Shown: positions 56,023 to 64,000 of the stretch, in pieces
Position numbering within the stretch: position 1 is the first letter of the stretch
Layout: every line of letters starts with the position of its first letter
Assembly (NCBI GenBank): GCA_023229685.1
Contig: JALNYT010000001.1
Location: 186,001 to 250,000 of the forward strand
From: Sulfuritalea sp.
GTDB taxonomy: Bacteria; Pseudomonadota; Gammaproteobacteria; Burkholderiales; Rhodocyclaceae
Length of the DNA stretch: 64,000 nt
Direction of reading: 5' to 3'
Made by a program: the position numbers and the translations under genes
Notes under the pieces: generated by a model
Database searches by the model: none
Told to the model about the DNA's origin: nothing
The model's input: the letters and a program-made list of their open reading frames with translations, nothing else

Positions 56023-57375
56023 TCAAGCTTCGCCGGCTATGCTGCTTTCCACGCCAGGCTCGCCGGCAGCCTTCTTGCCACGAACACGGCGCCGCTTCTT
56101 CTTGGGGCCGCTGTCGGCTATCAGCAGCGCTTCACGCGCATCGGGGTCGGCATTCTGGAAATCGTGCCACCAGGTCGCGAGATCCATGTCGATCTCGCCG
56201 CTCTCGGCACGCAAGGCGAGGAAATCATAGCCGGCACGGAAACGCGGCAATTCAATCAGGCGGTACGGCGATTTTCCGGCGCGCTTCTCGAAGCGCGGTT
56301 GCAGGGCCCAGATATCCTTGATGTCGCCGACGATGCGGCGCGTGATGGCGAGCTTTTCGCCCTGCACGTTCAACACGTCGTCCATCGCTTCATACAGCGC
56401 CGGAATTGGTACCTCGCCCCGGGCCTTGCGCGCTTCCCAGGAGGCCAGCACTTCGTGCCAGAGCAGGGTGGCGAACAGATAGCCCGGCGACAGCGACTTG
56501 CCGGCCTTGACCCGCGCATCGGTGCTCGCCAGCGAGAGCATGACGAACTTCTCGCCCAGCGGCTGCTCCAGAATGACGTCGAGCAAGGGCAGCAGGCCGT
56601 GATGCAGGCCGTCGTCGCGCAGACGCTTGACGCATTCGACCGAGTGCCCGGAAAACAGCAGCTTCAGCATCTCGTCGAACACCCGCGCCACCGGCACGTT
56701 TTCCATCAACGCAGCCATCTCGCGAATCGGTGCGCGCACCGCCGGATCAAGCGTCAGGCCCAACTTGGCCGAAAGACGCACCGCGCGCAGCATGCGCACC
56801 GGATCTTCGCGGTAGCGCTGCTTCGGCTCGCCGATCATGCGCAGCGTCTTCTGCTGCAGGTCGGCAACGCCGTGGTGATAGTCGATCACGGTTTCGGTGG
56901 CCGGATCGTAATACAGCGCATTGACCGTGAAGTCGCGCCGCGCCGCATCTTCCGCGATCGAGCCGAAAACATTGTCGCGCAGCACGCGGCCGTGTTCATC
57001 CTTGACGGTATGGGCATCGTGCGCGGCGCGGAAGGTGGACACCTCGAGTGTCTCGCCGCCCTGCATCACATGCACGATCTGGAAGCGCCGGCCGATGATG
57101 CGTGCGCGGCGGAACAGCGCACGGACTTGCTCCGGCGTGGCATCGGTGGCGATATCGTAGTCCTTGGGTACGATGCCGGCGATCAGGTCACGCACGGCGC
57201 CGCCGACGATGTAGGCCTTGTGGCCCGCCTGCTGCAAGGCCTCGCAGGTACGGCGGGCGCCCACGGAAACATGCTCGCGGCGAATGCCATGCCGCGCCAC
57301 GGGAATCATGGCCGGAGCACCGGATGAAGGGGCATCGCCGCGGCGAAACACGCGGCGCAGCAATTTGCGGATCAT
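56023..57375 (-). CDS. pcnB: Poly(A) polymerase I
   Basis: Adds 3' poly(A) tails that speed RNA decay. The 450-residue product has the class II nucleotidyltransferase signature YIVGGAVRDLIAGIVPKDYD with IATDATPEQV, and GRRFQIVHV in the next motif, then RRDFTVNALYYD. The C terminus is very basic (KKKRRRVRGKKAAG), typical of PcnB and distinguishing it from tRNA nucleotidyltransferase. It leads the pcnB-folK unit. Confidence 0.95.
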   Translation of the reverse strand: MIRKLLRRVFRRGDAPSSGAPAMIPVARHGIRREHVSVGARRTCEALQQAGHKAYIVGGAVRDLIAGIVPKDYDIATDATPEQVRALFRRARIIGRRFQIVHVMQGGETLEVSTFRAAHDAHTVKDEHGRVLRDNVFGSIAEDAARRDFTVNALYYDPATETVIDYHHGVADLQQKTLRMIGEPKQRYREDPVRMLRAVRLSAKLGLTLDPAVRAPIREMAALMENVPVARVFDEMLKLLFSGHSVECVKRLRDDGLHHGLLPLLDVILEQPLGEKFVMLSLASTDARVKAGKSLSPGYLFATLLWHEVLASWEARKARGEVPIPALYEAMDDVLNVQGEKLAITRRIVGDIKDIWALQPRFEKRAGKSPYRLIELPRFRAGYDFLALRAESGEIDMDLATWWHDFQNADPDAREALLIADSGPKKKRRRVRGKKAAGEPGVESSIAGEA

Positions 57376-57492
57376 GGAGAAAGGATAAGGAGCATACAGG
57401 GGCTACTTCGAGAGGCGGCAATGATAGCGGAAATAGCCTCGCAGCCGAAGAATTCTACCGGTCGCAGCGCCCGCTTCCGCTAAAATCACGGC

Positions 57493-57547
57493 TTTTAGCT
57501 CCGGCATAACGTCCGCTGTTGCGGACATTAGCCTTCTCTGAAATTTC
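57493..57547 (+). repeat. Family B dispersed palindromic repeat, copy 3, in the valS leader
   Basis: TTTTAGCTCCGGCATAACGT, then CCGCTGTTGCGGACATTAGC, then CTTCTCTGAAATTTC. The inner stem GTCCGC/GCGGAC with flanking TAAC and ATTA is perfect. It ends 26 bases before the valS ATG, in the space between divergent pcnB and valS. Confidence 0.75.
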
Positions 57548-57572
57548 ATTTTCGCCCCCCCCCGCAAGACCT

Positions 57573-60410
57573 ATGGAACTCGCCAAGAGCTTCGAACCTA
57601 CCGAGATCGAGCGGCGCTGGTACCCGATCTGGGAGTCGCGCGGCTACTTCGCCGCCGGCCTCGACACTGCCAAAACCGACAATTTCTGCATCCTGCTGCC
57701 GCCGCCCAACGTCACCGGCACCTTACACATGGGCCATGGCTTCAACCAAGCCATCATGGATTCGCTGACGCGCTACCACCGCATGCGCGGCGACAACACG
57801 CTGTGGCAGCCGGGCACCGACCACGCCGGCATTGCCACGCAGATCGTGGTGGAACGTCAGTTGGACGCGCAGGGCATTTCCCGCCACGATCTCGGCCGCG
57901 AGAAATTCCTGGAAAAGGTCTGGGAGTGGAAGGAGTATTCCGGAAACACCATCACCAAGCAGATGCGGCGCCTGGGCACTTCGCCCGACTGGAGTCGCGA
58001 GCGCTTCACGATGGATGCCGGATTGTCGAAGATCGTCACGGAAACCTTCGTCCGCCTCCACCAGGAAGGCCTGATCTATCGCGGCAAGCGGCTGGTGAAT
58101 TGGGACCCGAAACTGCTCACCGCCGTGTCCGACCTCGAGGTGGTGAACGAGGAAGAAGACGGCTTCATGTGGCACATCCGCTATCCGCTGGCCGACGCGA
58201 ATGGGAAAGATGCGGGCAGCCTGACGGTAGCCACCACGCGCCCCGAAACCATGCTCGGCGACGTCGCCGTGATGGTGCATCCCGAAGACGAACGCTACGC
58301 CCACCTGATCGGCAAGAACGTCATCCTGCCGCTGTGCGACCGCGAGATCCCGATCATCGCCGACAGCTACGTGGACAAGGAATTCGGCACCGGCTGCGTC
58401 AAGGTAACGCCGGCCCACGACTTCAATGACTGGCAAGTCGGCCATCGCCATGGCTTCACGCCGATCGGCATCCTCACGCTGGACGCACGAATCAACGAGC
58501 ATGGCCCCGAAAAGTACCGTGGCATGGACCGCTTCGAGGCGCGCAAGGCTGTCGTCGCCGATCTCGAAGCGCAGGGCCTGCTGGACAGCGTCAAGCCGCA
58601 CAAGCTGGTGGTGCCGCGCGGCGACCGCACCGGCGTCATCATCGAACCGATGCTGACCGACCAGTGGTTTGTCGCCGTGACCAAACCGGGCGCCGACGGC
58701 ACCAGCATCGCCGGCAAGGCGCTCGAATGCGTCGCCTCGGGCGAAATCCGCTTCGTCCCCGAAAACTGGGTCAATACCTACAACCAGTGGCTCAACAACA
58801 TCCAGGACTGGTGCATCTCGCGCCAGTTGTGGTGGGGCCACCAGATCCCCGCCTGGTACTCGGACGACGGCCGCTTCTATGTCGCCCACGACGAGGCCGA
58901 GGCCTATGCGCAGGCCAAACGCGACGGCTACAGCGGTGGTCTGGAGCGCGACCCCGACGTGCTCGACACCTGGTACTCGTCGGCCCTGTGGCCGTTCTCG
59001 ACGCTGGACTGGACTCCGGAGTGGCCGGCCAAGTCGAACACCGCGCTCGACCTCTACCTGCCGTCGACGGTGCTGGTCACCGGCTTCGACATCATCTTCT
59101 TCTGGGTGGCGCGCATGGTCATGATGACCAAGCACATCACCGGCAAAATTCCGTTCCGGGACGTCTATGTGCATGGCCTGATCCGCGACGCGGAAGGCCA
59201 GAAGATGAGCAAATCCAAGGGCAACGTGCTCGACCCGATCGACCTGATCGACGGCATCACGCTCGAAGACCTGGTGCAAAAACGCACCACGGGCCTGATG
59301 AACCCGAAGGACGCGGCCAAGATCGAGAAGCGCACGCGCAAGGAATATCCGAATGGCATTCCCGGCTTCGGCACCGACGCGCTACGCTTTACCTTCCTGT
59401 CGCTGGCGTCCCCGGGGCGCGACATCAAGTTCGACATGCAGCGCTGCGAGGGCTATCGCAACTTCTGCAACAAGCTGTGGAACGCCTCGCGCTTCGTGCT
59501 GATGAATTGCGCAGGCCAGGATTGCGGCCTCGCTGAGCATGGGTCGGAGGCGTGCACCGGCAGCTATCTGGATTTTTCGCCGGCCGACCGCTGGATCGTC
59601 AGCCGCCTGCAGCGCGTCGAGCAGGAGGTGGTGCAGCATTTCGCCGACTACCGCTTCGACCTGCTGGCGCGCGGCATTTATGAATTTGTCTGGGACGAAT
59701 ACTGCGACTGGTATCTGGAACTGGCCAAGGTGCAGGTGCAGCAGGGCAGCGAGGCCCAGCAGCGCGCCACGCGCCGCACCCTGGTGCGGGTGCTGGAAAC
59801 CGTGCTGCGCCTGGCGCATCCGCTGATTCCGTTCATTACCGAGGAACTCTGGCAGACCGTCGCGCCGTTGGCCGGCAGGGCCGACGAGACCGATGCAGCG
59901 AGATCGCTGATGCTGCAGCCCTACCCGAAGGCCGACCTGTCGCGCTGCGACACGGCGGCCGAAGCCTGGGTCGCAAGGCTCAAGGAAATGATCAATGCCT
60001 GCCGCAGCCTGCGTGGTGAAATGAACATCTCCCCGGCGCAGCGCGTGCCATTAGTCGGCGCTGGCGACACGGCGATTCTGAACGCCTATGCGCCCTACCT
60101 CGCTGCGCTGGCCAAGCTCTCCGAGGTCACCACGGCAGACGCCCTGCCCGATTCCGATGCGCCGGTACAGATCGTCGGCGAATTCCGGCTGATGCTGAAG
60201 ATCGAGATCGATGTCGCCGCCGAGAAGGAGCGCATCGGCAAGGAACTGGCCCGCATCGAAGGAGAAATCGTCAAGGCGGAGAAGAAGCTGGCCACCGAAA
60301 GCTTCGTCTCCCGCGCCCCGGCGCAAGTCGTGGCGCAGGAACGCGAACGGCTGGAGGGCTTCAGCGCCCTGTGCGAGAAGCTAAAGGCGCAAATCGCGCG
60401 ACTGGGATGA
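57573..60410 (+). CDS. valS: Valine-tRNA ligase
   Basis: Charges tRNA-Val. The 945-residue class I synthetase has NVTGTLHMGHGFNQ (HIGH motif, about 46-59), the CP1 editing domain, and KMSKSKGN near 544-551, followed by the anticodon-binding helical domain and the C-terminal coiled-coil arm (AAEKERIGKELARIEGEIVK). The ATG at 57573 gives the usual start ELAKSFEPTEIERRWYPIWE. A family A motif is read in frame at 60053-60073 as LVGAGDTA. Confidence 0.98.
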   Translation: MELAKSFEPTEIERRWYPIWESRGYFAAGLDTAKTDNFCILLPPPNVTGTLHMGHGFNQAIMDSLTRYHRMRGDNTLWQPGTDHAGIATQIVVERQLDAQGISRHDLGREKFLEKVWEWKEYSGNTITKQMRRLGTSPDWSRERFTMDAGLSKIVTETFVRLHQEGLIYRGKRLVNWDPKLLTAVSDLEVVNEEEDGFMWHIRYPLADANGKDAGSLTVATTRPETMLGDVAVMVHPEDERYAHLIGKNVILPLCDREIPIIADSYVDKEFGTGCVKVTPAHDFNDWQVGHRHGFTPIGILTLDARINEHGPEKYRGMDRFEARKAVVADLEAQGLLDSVKPHKLVVPRGDRTGVIIEPMLTDQWFVAVTKPGADGTSIAGKALECVASGEIRFVPENWVNTYNQWLNNIQDWCISRQLWWGHQIPAWYSDDGRFYVAHDEAEAYAQAKRDGYSGGLERDPDVLDTWYSSALWPFSTLDWTPEWPAKSNTALDLYLPSTVLVTGFDIIFFWVARMVMMTKHITGKIPFRDVYVHGLIRDAEGQKMSKSKGNVLDPIDLIDGITLEDLVQKRTTGLMNPKDAAKIEKRTRKEYPNGIPGFGTDALRFTFLSLASPGRDIKFDMQRCEGYRNFCNKLWNASRFVLMNCAGQDCGLAEHGSEACTGSYLDFSPADRWIVSRLQRVEQEVVQHFADYRFDLLARGIYEFVWDEYCDWYLELAKVQVQQGSEAQQRATRRTLVRVLETVLRLAHPLIPFITEELWQTVAPLAGRADETDAARSLMLQPYPKADLSRCDTAAEAWVARLKEMINACRSLRGEMNISPAQRVPLVGAGDTAILNAYAPYLAALAKLSEVTTADALPDSDAPVQIVGEFRLMLKIEIDVAAEKERIGKELARIEGEIVKAEKKLATESFVSRAPAQVVAQERERLEGFSALCEKLKAQIARLG

Positions 60411-60418
60411 GCGGCAAC

Positions 60419-60447
60419 AAAAAGCCCGGCTATGTGCCGGGCTTTTT
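60419..60447. terminator. Bidirectional intrinsic terminator after valS
   Basis: AAAAAGCCCGGC/GCCGGGCTTTTT pairs around a 5-base loop, with A and T runs on the two sides, so it can end transcription from both valS and the convergent periplasmic-protein gene. Confidence 0.92.
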
Positions 60448-60473
60448 GCAGCTATGACAGACCGACCGGTTGA

Positions 60474-61385
60474 TCAGCGAGCATCTTTCTTGCCGCCGAC
60501 GGTAAGGGCCAGGGCCTCGCGAATGGCTTCGGGCGACTTCATGATGTTCATGAAGCTGTTGGCGCCCATCATCGACAGATCGGGGAAGCTGACGGCGATG
60601 CGGAAGCGGGCATACTGGGCAAAGACCTTGTTGTCCGAGACCAGAATGTCGTAGGGCAGGTGGGCGGCCGACTTGACGTCCTTGAAGTCGATTTCGCTCA
60701 TGAGATAGGCGTCGTCCATCATCTTGCTGTCGCCGGCACCCTTCATTGCCACGCCGAACAGCACTTCCTTCTTGCCGGCGACATCGACGCGATAGACCTT
60801 GGTCACGCCCTGTTTGCCCGCGGCCAGGCCCGCCTCCACCGCCTTCACCGCCTCATCGTGGCTGCCGTAGCTGGCCAAGGTGTTGTCCTCGTTGAAGTAC
60901 TCCATGCCGAAGGCGTAGTGGTACTTGCGCAGTTGGGCCACCGTGAGCCCATTGGCTCCGAATTCCTCGACCTTGCCCAGCGCCGTCTGCAGTTTTGCCG
61001 CCGTATCCTTGAGTTCGCCGTTCATGCGATAGACGTTGGCCCAGTACGGCGGGTTGGTGTAGGAAACCTGAACCTCATCCTTGACCTTGACCACCGCGAC
61101 GCGCATCGCCGCGCCATAGCCGCCATGCTCCGACTTGGCCGCAGTGTTGCGCAGTTCGTCGCTGGTCACAGCGATAACGGTCGTGTTCGCGTAAGGCGAA
61201 TAGCTGCCGGCCACCGTGAAGCCCGCCCTGGTCAGCGCGGCCTTGGTGGCCTCCACTTTCTGCGCTACATCGCCTGCGCCTTTCGACCCCAGCACGAAAG
61301 GCTTCAGCACGGCATCCTGTGCAAAGGCTGTGGCGGCACTGAGTGCGATGACCAGCAAACTAATACTTTTCCAGATTTTGGACAT
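60474..61385 (-). CDS. Periplasmic protein with DUF302-like N-terminal domain
   Basis: A 303-residue exported protein (signal peptide SISLLVIALSAATAFAQ). The region of about 30-130 resembles DUF302 (KVEATKAALTRAGFTVAGSY, then GAAMRVAVVKVKDEVQVSY). The second half (EYFNEDNTLASYGSHDEAVK, then HLPYDILVSDNKVFAQYARF) is not recognised. It has no cysteines or heme motifs. AAGGGAGAGAGATAT precedes the ATG. It is the last gene of a run with FadL-, DsrE2- and TusA-type genes and probably serves the same pathway. Confidence 0.75.
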   Translation of the reverse strand: MSKIWKSISLLVIALSAATAFAQDAVLKPFVLGSKGAGDVAQKVEATKAALTRAGFTVAGSYSPYANTTVIAVTSDELRNTAAKSEHGGYGAAMRVAVVKVKDEVQVSYTNPPYWANVYRMNGELKDTAAKLQTALGKVEEFGANGLTVAQLRKYHYAFGMEYFNEDNTLASYGSHDEAVKAVEAGLAAGKQGVTKVYRVDVAGKKEVLFGVAMKGAGDSKMMDDAYLMSEIDFKDVKSAAHLPYDILVSDNKVFAQYARFRIAVSFPDLSMMGANSFMNIMKSPEAIREALALTVGGKKDAR

Positions 61386-61424
61386 ATATCTCTCTCCCTT
61401 GGAATGGTGTGTTTTTTGGAATTT

Positions 61425-61465
61425 CGGAAACAACAAGGGCTGAAAGCGTTGCCGCCTTCAGCCCT
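61425..61465 (-). terminator. Stem-loop between the FadL-type and periplasmic genes
   Basis: AGGGCTGAA at 61436-61444 pairs exactly with 61457-61465. On the minus strand the stem is followed by TTGTTGTTTCC, a weakly T-rich tail. It could be an attenuating or processing site rather than a full terminator, as the next gene is on the same strand. Confidence 0.55.
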
Positions 61466-61503
61466 CGTCTTGGAACTACCGTATTGCCAACAATATCGGC
61501 CGA

Positions 61504-62883
61504 TTAGAACTTCATGCCGTACGCGATGCCGAGGGAATTCTGATACATCTCGAGCTTCTCGGTACCAGCCGTCGCCGGGGCTGTCCATGTGCTGAACAGA
61601 CTTGCTCCCTGCACCGTATTCTTGAACGCATGCATGTAGGCCATGGTTACTTCGGAGTCTTTGCTGACGCCATAGGTGAAGCCCAGCGTCGCATGATCCT
61701 TGATTACTCCGGGAGCAATGATGTTGAAGGTGACGTCGCGACTTGAAATCGGGTTATCGGTATGGTTGAGGCCAGCGCGCAGCACCAAATTCGGGCTGTA
61801 CTGATATTCAGCGCCCAGCTTGAACACATTCACACTGCTCCATCCAAAACCCCGGCAGCTATCGCAACCAAGCGATCCAACCGTGCCCGGCGGGGTGGGC
61901 GGGACGGCCGAACCGGGCCAGGCGCTACTGATGGTACTTGCATTGCTGACCGAGTTGATCCCCGAGTAGTCAATGCGCTGGTAGTCAGCGGCGATTTTCA
62001 GCTTCGGCGTGGCCTTGACCGAAATGCCCAGGTCGAGACTTGCGGGCATGTCGAAATTACCCTGGCCGGCGAACAGGTCCTTGTACTTGTCGAACTTGCT
62101 CATCTTCATTTTGGTGGTATAGGCGGCACCCAAGGTCACCGTCTCTGAAACATTGCCCATCCAGCCCAGTTTCAGACCATAGCCGTGGGAGTCGTCATAC
62201 CCACGATTCGTCAGGTAATTGTTACCGGCGAGCGGCGTAAATGGCGCCGGAGTAAAGCCGTAAAAGCCGTCCAGGCCCTGAGCCGCGAACTTCTGATAAC
62301 CCAACAGCAGGGAAACGCCAAACGAATGGTTCTTATTGACTTTCATCGAGAAAGTCGGCGCGACGATCAACTGCACCAGGTTCATTCCGAGGTTGCCGGT
62401 ACCGCACAGCATGTTAAACGGAGCCGCCCCAGCGCCGCCCGGATTAAAGTTGGAGCAAAGACTGGCGGCTCCAATTTGGCCGCCGTTGAAGTTGGTATTC
62501 ATGCCACCGTTGCCATAAACGCTGACGCCGGCAGACATGTCCCAACCCAGCATCTTGTTGTAGCCAAATTCCGGAACGTAGAAGAGGTTGCTGCTGCTAT
62601 CTACCTTGCCATCTACGGAAACGCCCGGCGTGGTACTCCCGGTGCGCTCTACGCTGCGCCGCGGGCTGAATAGATCCAAGCCGATATCCAACCTGTCCCC
62701 GGCCCAAACCATGCTGGCGGGGTTGTTCGCCCCGCCCATCGAATCAGAAGCCGTCGCGGTAGCTACACCGCCCATACCCTTGGCTTTCATGCCGTAACCG
62801 TGCGCGAAATAGCCGTCGGTCGCAAATGCGGAACCGGATGCAGCGGCAACAGCCAAAAGTGCTGCGATTTTTTTCATTTTCAT
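61504..62883 (-). CDS. OmpP1/FadL/TodX-family outer-membrane transporter
   Basis: A 459-residue beta-barrel protein for uptake of hydrophobic compounds. Signal peptide to about residue 21 (AALLAVAAASGSAFA), then the FadL hatch start TDGYFAHGYGMKAKGMGGVA with the conserved NPASMVWAG, alternating strands, and a terminal phenylalanine (YGMKF), the barrel-assembly signal. In sulfur oxidisers FadL-type porins are seen with sulfur genes and may pass hydrophobic sulfur species; that is inference. A GGGAGAGATCAGA leader precedes the ATG. Confidence 0.88.
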   Translation of the reverse strand: MKMKKIAALLAVAAASGSAFATDGYFAHGYGMKAKGMGGVATATASDSMGGANNPASMVWAGDRLDIGLDLFSPRRSVERTGSTTPGVSVDGKVDSSSNLFYVPEFGYNKMLGWDMSAGVSVYGNGGMNTNFNGGQIGAASLCSNFNPGGAGAAPFNMLCGTGNLGMNLVQLIVAPTFSMKVNKNHSFGVSLLLGYQKFAAQGLDGFYGFTPAPFTPLAGNNYLTNRGYDDSHGYGLKLGWMGNVSETVTLGAAYTTKMKMSKFDKYKDLFAGQGNFDMPASLDLGISVKATPKLKIAADYQRIDYSGINSVSNASTISSAWPGSAVPPTPPGTVGSLGCDSCRGFGWSSVNVFKLGAEYQYSPNLVLRAGLNHTDNPISSRDVTFNIIAPGVIKDHATLGFTYGVSKDSEVTMAYMHAFKNTVQGASLFSTWTAPATAGTEKLEMYQNSLGIAYGMKF

Positions 62884-62998
62884 TCTGATCTCTCCCAGGG
62901 GCGGTTCAGTTAATTTCAATGGTTTATAGATTTAAACTAAAGTGACGTCAGAAGTCCAGACGAGCAGCGTAACAGTCTGGACTACTGTCGCATTCTTG

Positions 62999-63613
62999 CT
63001 ACATGAACAGACTGACATCTGCTTTCTGGGCCATCGGCAGGAAAGTGGCCGCGCCGGCGTAGTCGAGACCGGGAATGAAGTCGTCGTGACTGAAACCGAA
63101 CAGATCGACCGTCATCTGGCAGGCGATGAACTTGACATCGGCTTCCAGCGCCAGTCCGCGAAGTTCATCGATGGTGGCAACGCCGTTGTTCTTGATGGTC
63201 TGTTGCATCAGCATCGTGGCGACGGTCTCGAAACCGGGCACGCCAGCCTGAATGATGTTGGGAATGTTCCAGTTGATGCCCTTGAACCAGTCCGGGCCGA
63301 ACGGCATTTTCATCGGCATGCCGGGGTTGCCGAGCGGACTCACCTTCAGGTCGGAGACGTCTTTCTTCAGCAGGTTCAAGCCGTAGAAGGTAAAGAAGAT
63401 CGACACGTCCCAGCCCAATGCCGCCGCCGTGGAGCCGAGAATGAAAGGGGGGTAGGCCCAGTCCAGCGTGCCACGAGTGGCGATGATGGCCATCGATGGC
63501 GTTCTCGATTCTTCGCGCTGGCGCAACGCCTCCTCAAGCTTCTGCGGCAGCAATTCCTCCAGGCGACGATTGACGAGTTCTTCGATGTTGGCAATTTCGG
63601 GGGTGGCACCCAT
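62999..63613 (-). CDS. DsrE2-like sulfur carrier (DsrE/DsrF/DrsH family)
   Basis: A 204-residue protein. An N-terminal helix (IEELVNRRLEELLPQKLEEA) precedes a DsrE-fold domain beginning MAIIATRGTLDWAYPPFIL. The single cysteine, Cys165 in KFIACQMTVDLFGF, is at the persulfide-carrying position of DsrE2 proteins. WDVSIFFTFYGLNLL is a hydrophobic segment typical of the membrane-associated DsrE2 group. DsrE2 works with TusA and rhodanese in bacterial sulfur trafficking, and a TusA gene lies just upstream here. Confidence 0.9.
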   Translation of the reverse strand: MGATPEIANIEELVNRRLEELLPQKLEEALRQREESRTPSMAIIATRGTLDWAYPPFILGSTAAALGWDVSIFFTFYGLNLLKKDVSDLKVSPLGNPGMPMKMPFGPDWFKGINWNIPNIIQAGVPGFETVATMLMQQTIKNNGVATIDELRGLALEADVKFIACQMTVDLFGFSHDDFIPGLDYAGAATFLPMAQKADVSLFM

Positions 63614-63718
63614 ATCTCTTCTCCTGGCCTAAATGACCATCAAGCTTCATGATTAAACAAATTGCAGTGCAGCATCCAGACGATTCTTTCTATGGCCCTA
63701 TAGCCAACGATGATAGAA

Positions 63719-63738
63719 AGTCGGCGCCGCCATGGTGG
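63719..63738 (+). repeat. Family A dispersed motif (diverged intergenic copy)
   Basis: AGTCGGCGCCGCCATGGTGG keeps the first 11 bases of the family consensus and drifts after. It is upstream of the DsrE2-like gene. Confidence 0.45.
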
Positions 63739-63810
63739 CTCACGCCTGGATGAGTTGCATTGACTACGGCCCGCCCGCAGGCAGGCCGTTTTGTGTTGCC
63801 GGCCTCCGAA

Positions 63811-63834
63811 CCGGAATCTCCGGCGCGCAAAGCC
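63811..63834. repeat. Family D repeat, copy 2
   Basis: CCGGAATCTCCGGCGCGCAA AGCC matches 52858-52880 closely. CCGGAATCTCCGG is itself nearly palindromic. Confidence 0.5.
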
Positions 63835-63885
63835 AGGCGAAAGGCAGGGAGAGCATATCCCTTGCGAACGCTGAAGAGCCGCAGC

Positions 63886-64000
63886 CTACTTGCGCTTCAT
63901 GAAGAATTCGAATTCCTTGTCCTTTTCCGCGCTGGCAAGCAGTTCATTGCCGGTCTGCTTGGCGAACGCGGCGAAATCTTTCACCGAACCGGGATCGGTG
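63886..64000 (-). CDS. tusA: TusA-family sulfurtransferase, C-terminal part
   Basis: Only the last 38 codons are in the window: TDPGSVKDFAAFAKQTGNEL then LASAEKDKEFEFFMKRK and a TAG stop. The DPGS-x-x-D-F-x-x-F-x-x-x-x-G-N run is the conserved second half of TusA proteins, which carry persulfide sulfur on an N-terminal CPxP cysteine not seen here. It is upstream of, and on the same strand as, the DsrE2-like gene. Family is likely; the exact paralogue is open. Confidence 0.82.
   Translation of the reverse strand, partial: TDPGSVKDFAAFAKQTGNELLASAEKDKEFEFFMKRK

Larger units (their letters stand above)
63614..63885. other. 272-base spacer between tusA and the DsrE2-like gene with repeats
   Basis: Non-coding. 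It holds a family A motif at 63719-63738 (AGTCGGCGCCGCCATGGTGG) and a family D copy at 63811-63834. A promoter for the DsrE2 gene may lie near 63614-63700, where the sequence is more AT-rich, but no clear boxes are seen. Confidence 0.5.

Overview
This 64 kb window is GC-rich bacterial chromosome, almost wholly coding, with gene sets and gene order typical of a Betaproteobacterium. The runs leuB-asd-fimV-truA, trxA-rho-rpmE and pcnB-folK-panB-panC-panD, the C+ form of L31 and the FimV/LysM protein all fit. DsrE2 and TusA genes at the right edge suggest a sulfur-metabolising member, perhaps near the Rhodocyclales/Sterolibacteriaceae; that placement is inference. I see no tRNA, rRNA, CRISPR array, transposase or integrase.

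Layout. 1-9143 (mostly minus strand): truA (partial), a CbiQ-like membrane protein, fimV, asd, leuB, an MFS transporter coupled to a DUF465 protein, aroC and a 7Fe ferredoxin. 9327-13096 (plus): trxA, rho, rpmE with a clear terminator, and an ArnT-like membrane glycosyltransferase. 13099-13202 is a MITE-like inverted-repeat element between convergent genes. 13202-20346: orn, divergent from an M48 protease-phhB-rsgA-WYL regulator run, then a periplasmic metallo-beta-lactamase-fold protein, an orphan solute-binding lipoprotein and a 5'-nucleotidase. 20503-22370 is a visibly lower-GC cassette of three unrecognised genes with its own near-consensus promoter. 22710-29450: EamA exporter, DUF1631 protein, heme A synthase-like protein, DUF4126, a CWC zinc protein and two unknowns. 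29528-34371 is a four-gene TolC-MacA-MacB-type efflux operon. 34462-39778: CYTH-CHAD protein, SixA, MarR, an alpha/beta hydrolase and RhlE helicase. 39795-42827 is an MlaE-MlaF-MlaD-type lipid transport operon. 42878-46449: FAH-family hydrolase, FGGY kinase, a zinc-ribbon protein, and a decayed second copy of the kinase 3' end. 46549-52746 (minus): a small unknown, a lipoprotein aminopeptidase, a lipase-like hydrolase, then a CBS/nucleotidyltransferase protein, a sensor-like protein fused to a DnaQ-type exonuclease, and a response regulator. 52959-57375 (minus): pantothenate genes panD, panC, panB with DUF486, folK and pcnB. 57573-60410: valS. 60474-64000 (minus): a periplasmic protein, a FadL-type porin, DsrE2 and partial TusA, a likely sulfur-linked operon.

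Several short dispersed repeat families lie between genes and sometimes inside them. Family A is a 21-bp motif starting AGTCGGCGC, with about ten copies, all on the plus strand. Family B is a 55-60-bp palindromic element with three full copies and a half copy. Family C abuts or supplies ribosome-binding sites and start codons of three transporter genes. Family D has two copies. The low-GC cassette, the sensor/exonuclease operon, the sulfur-linked operon and these repeats are the parts least explained by known annotation.
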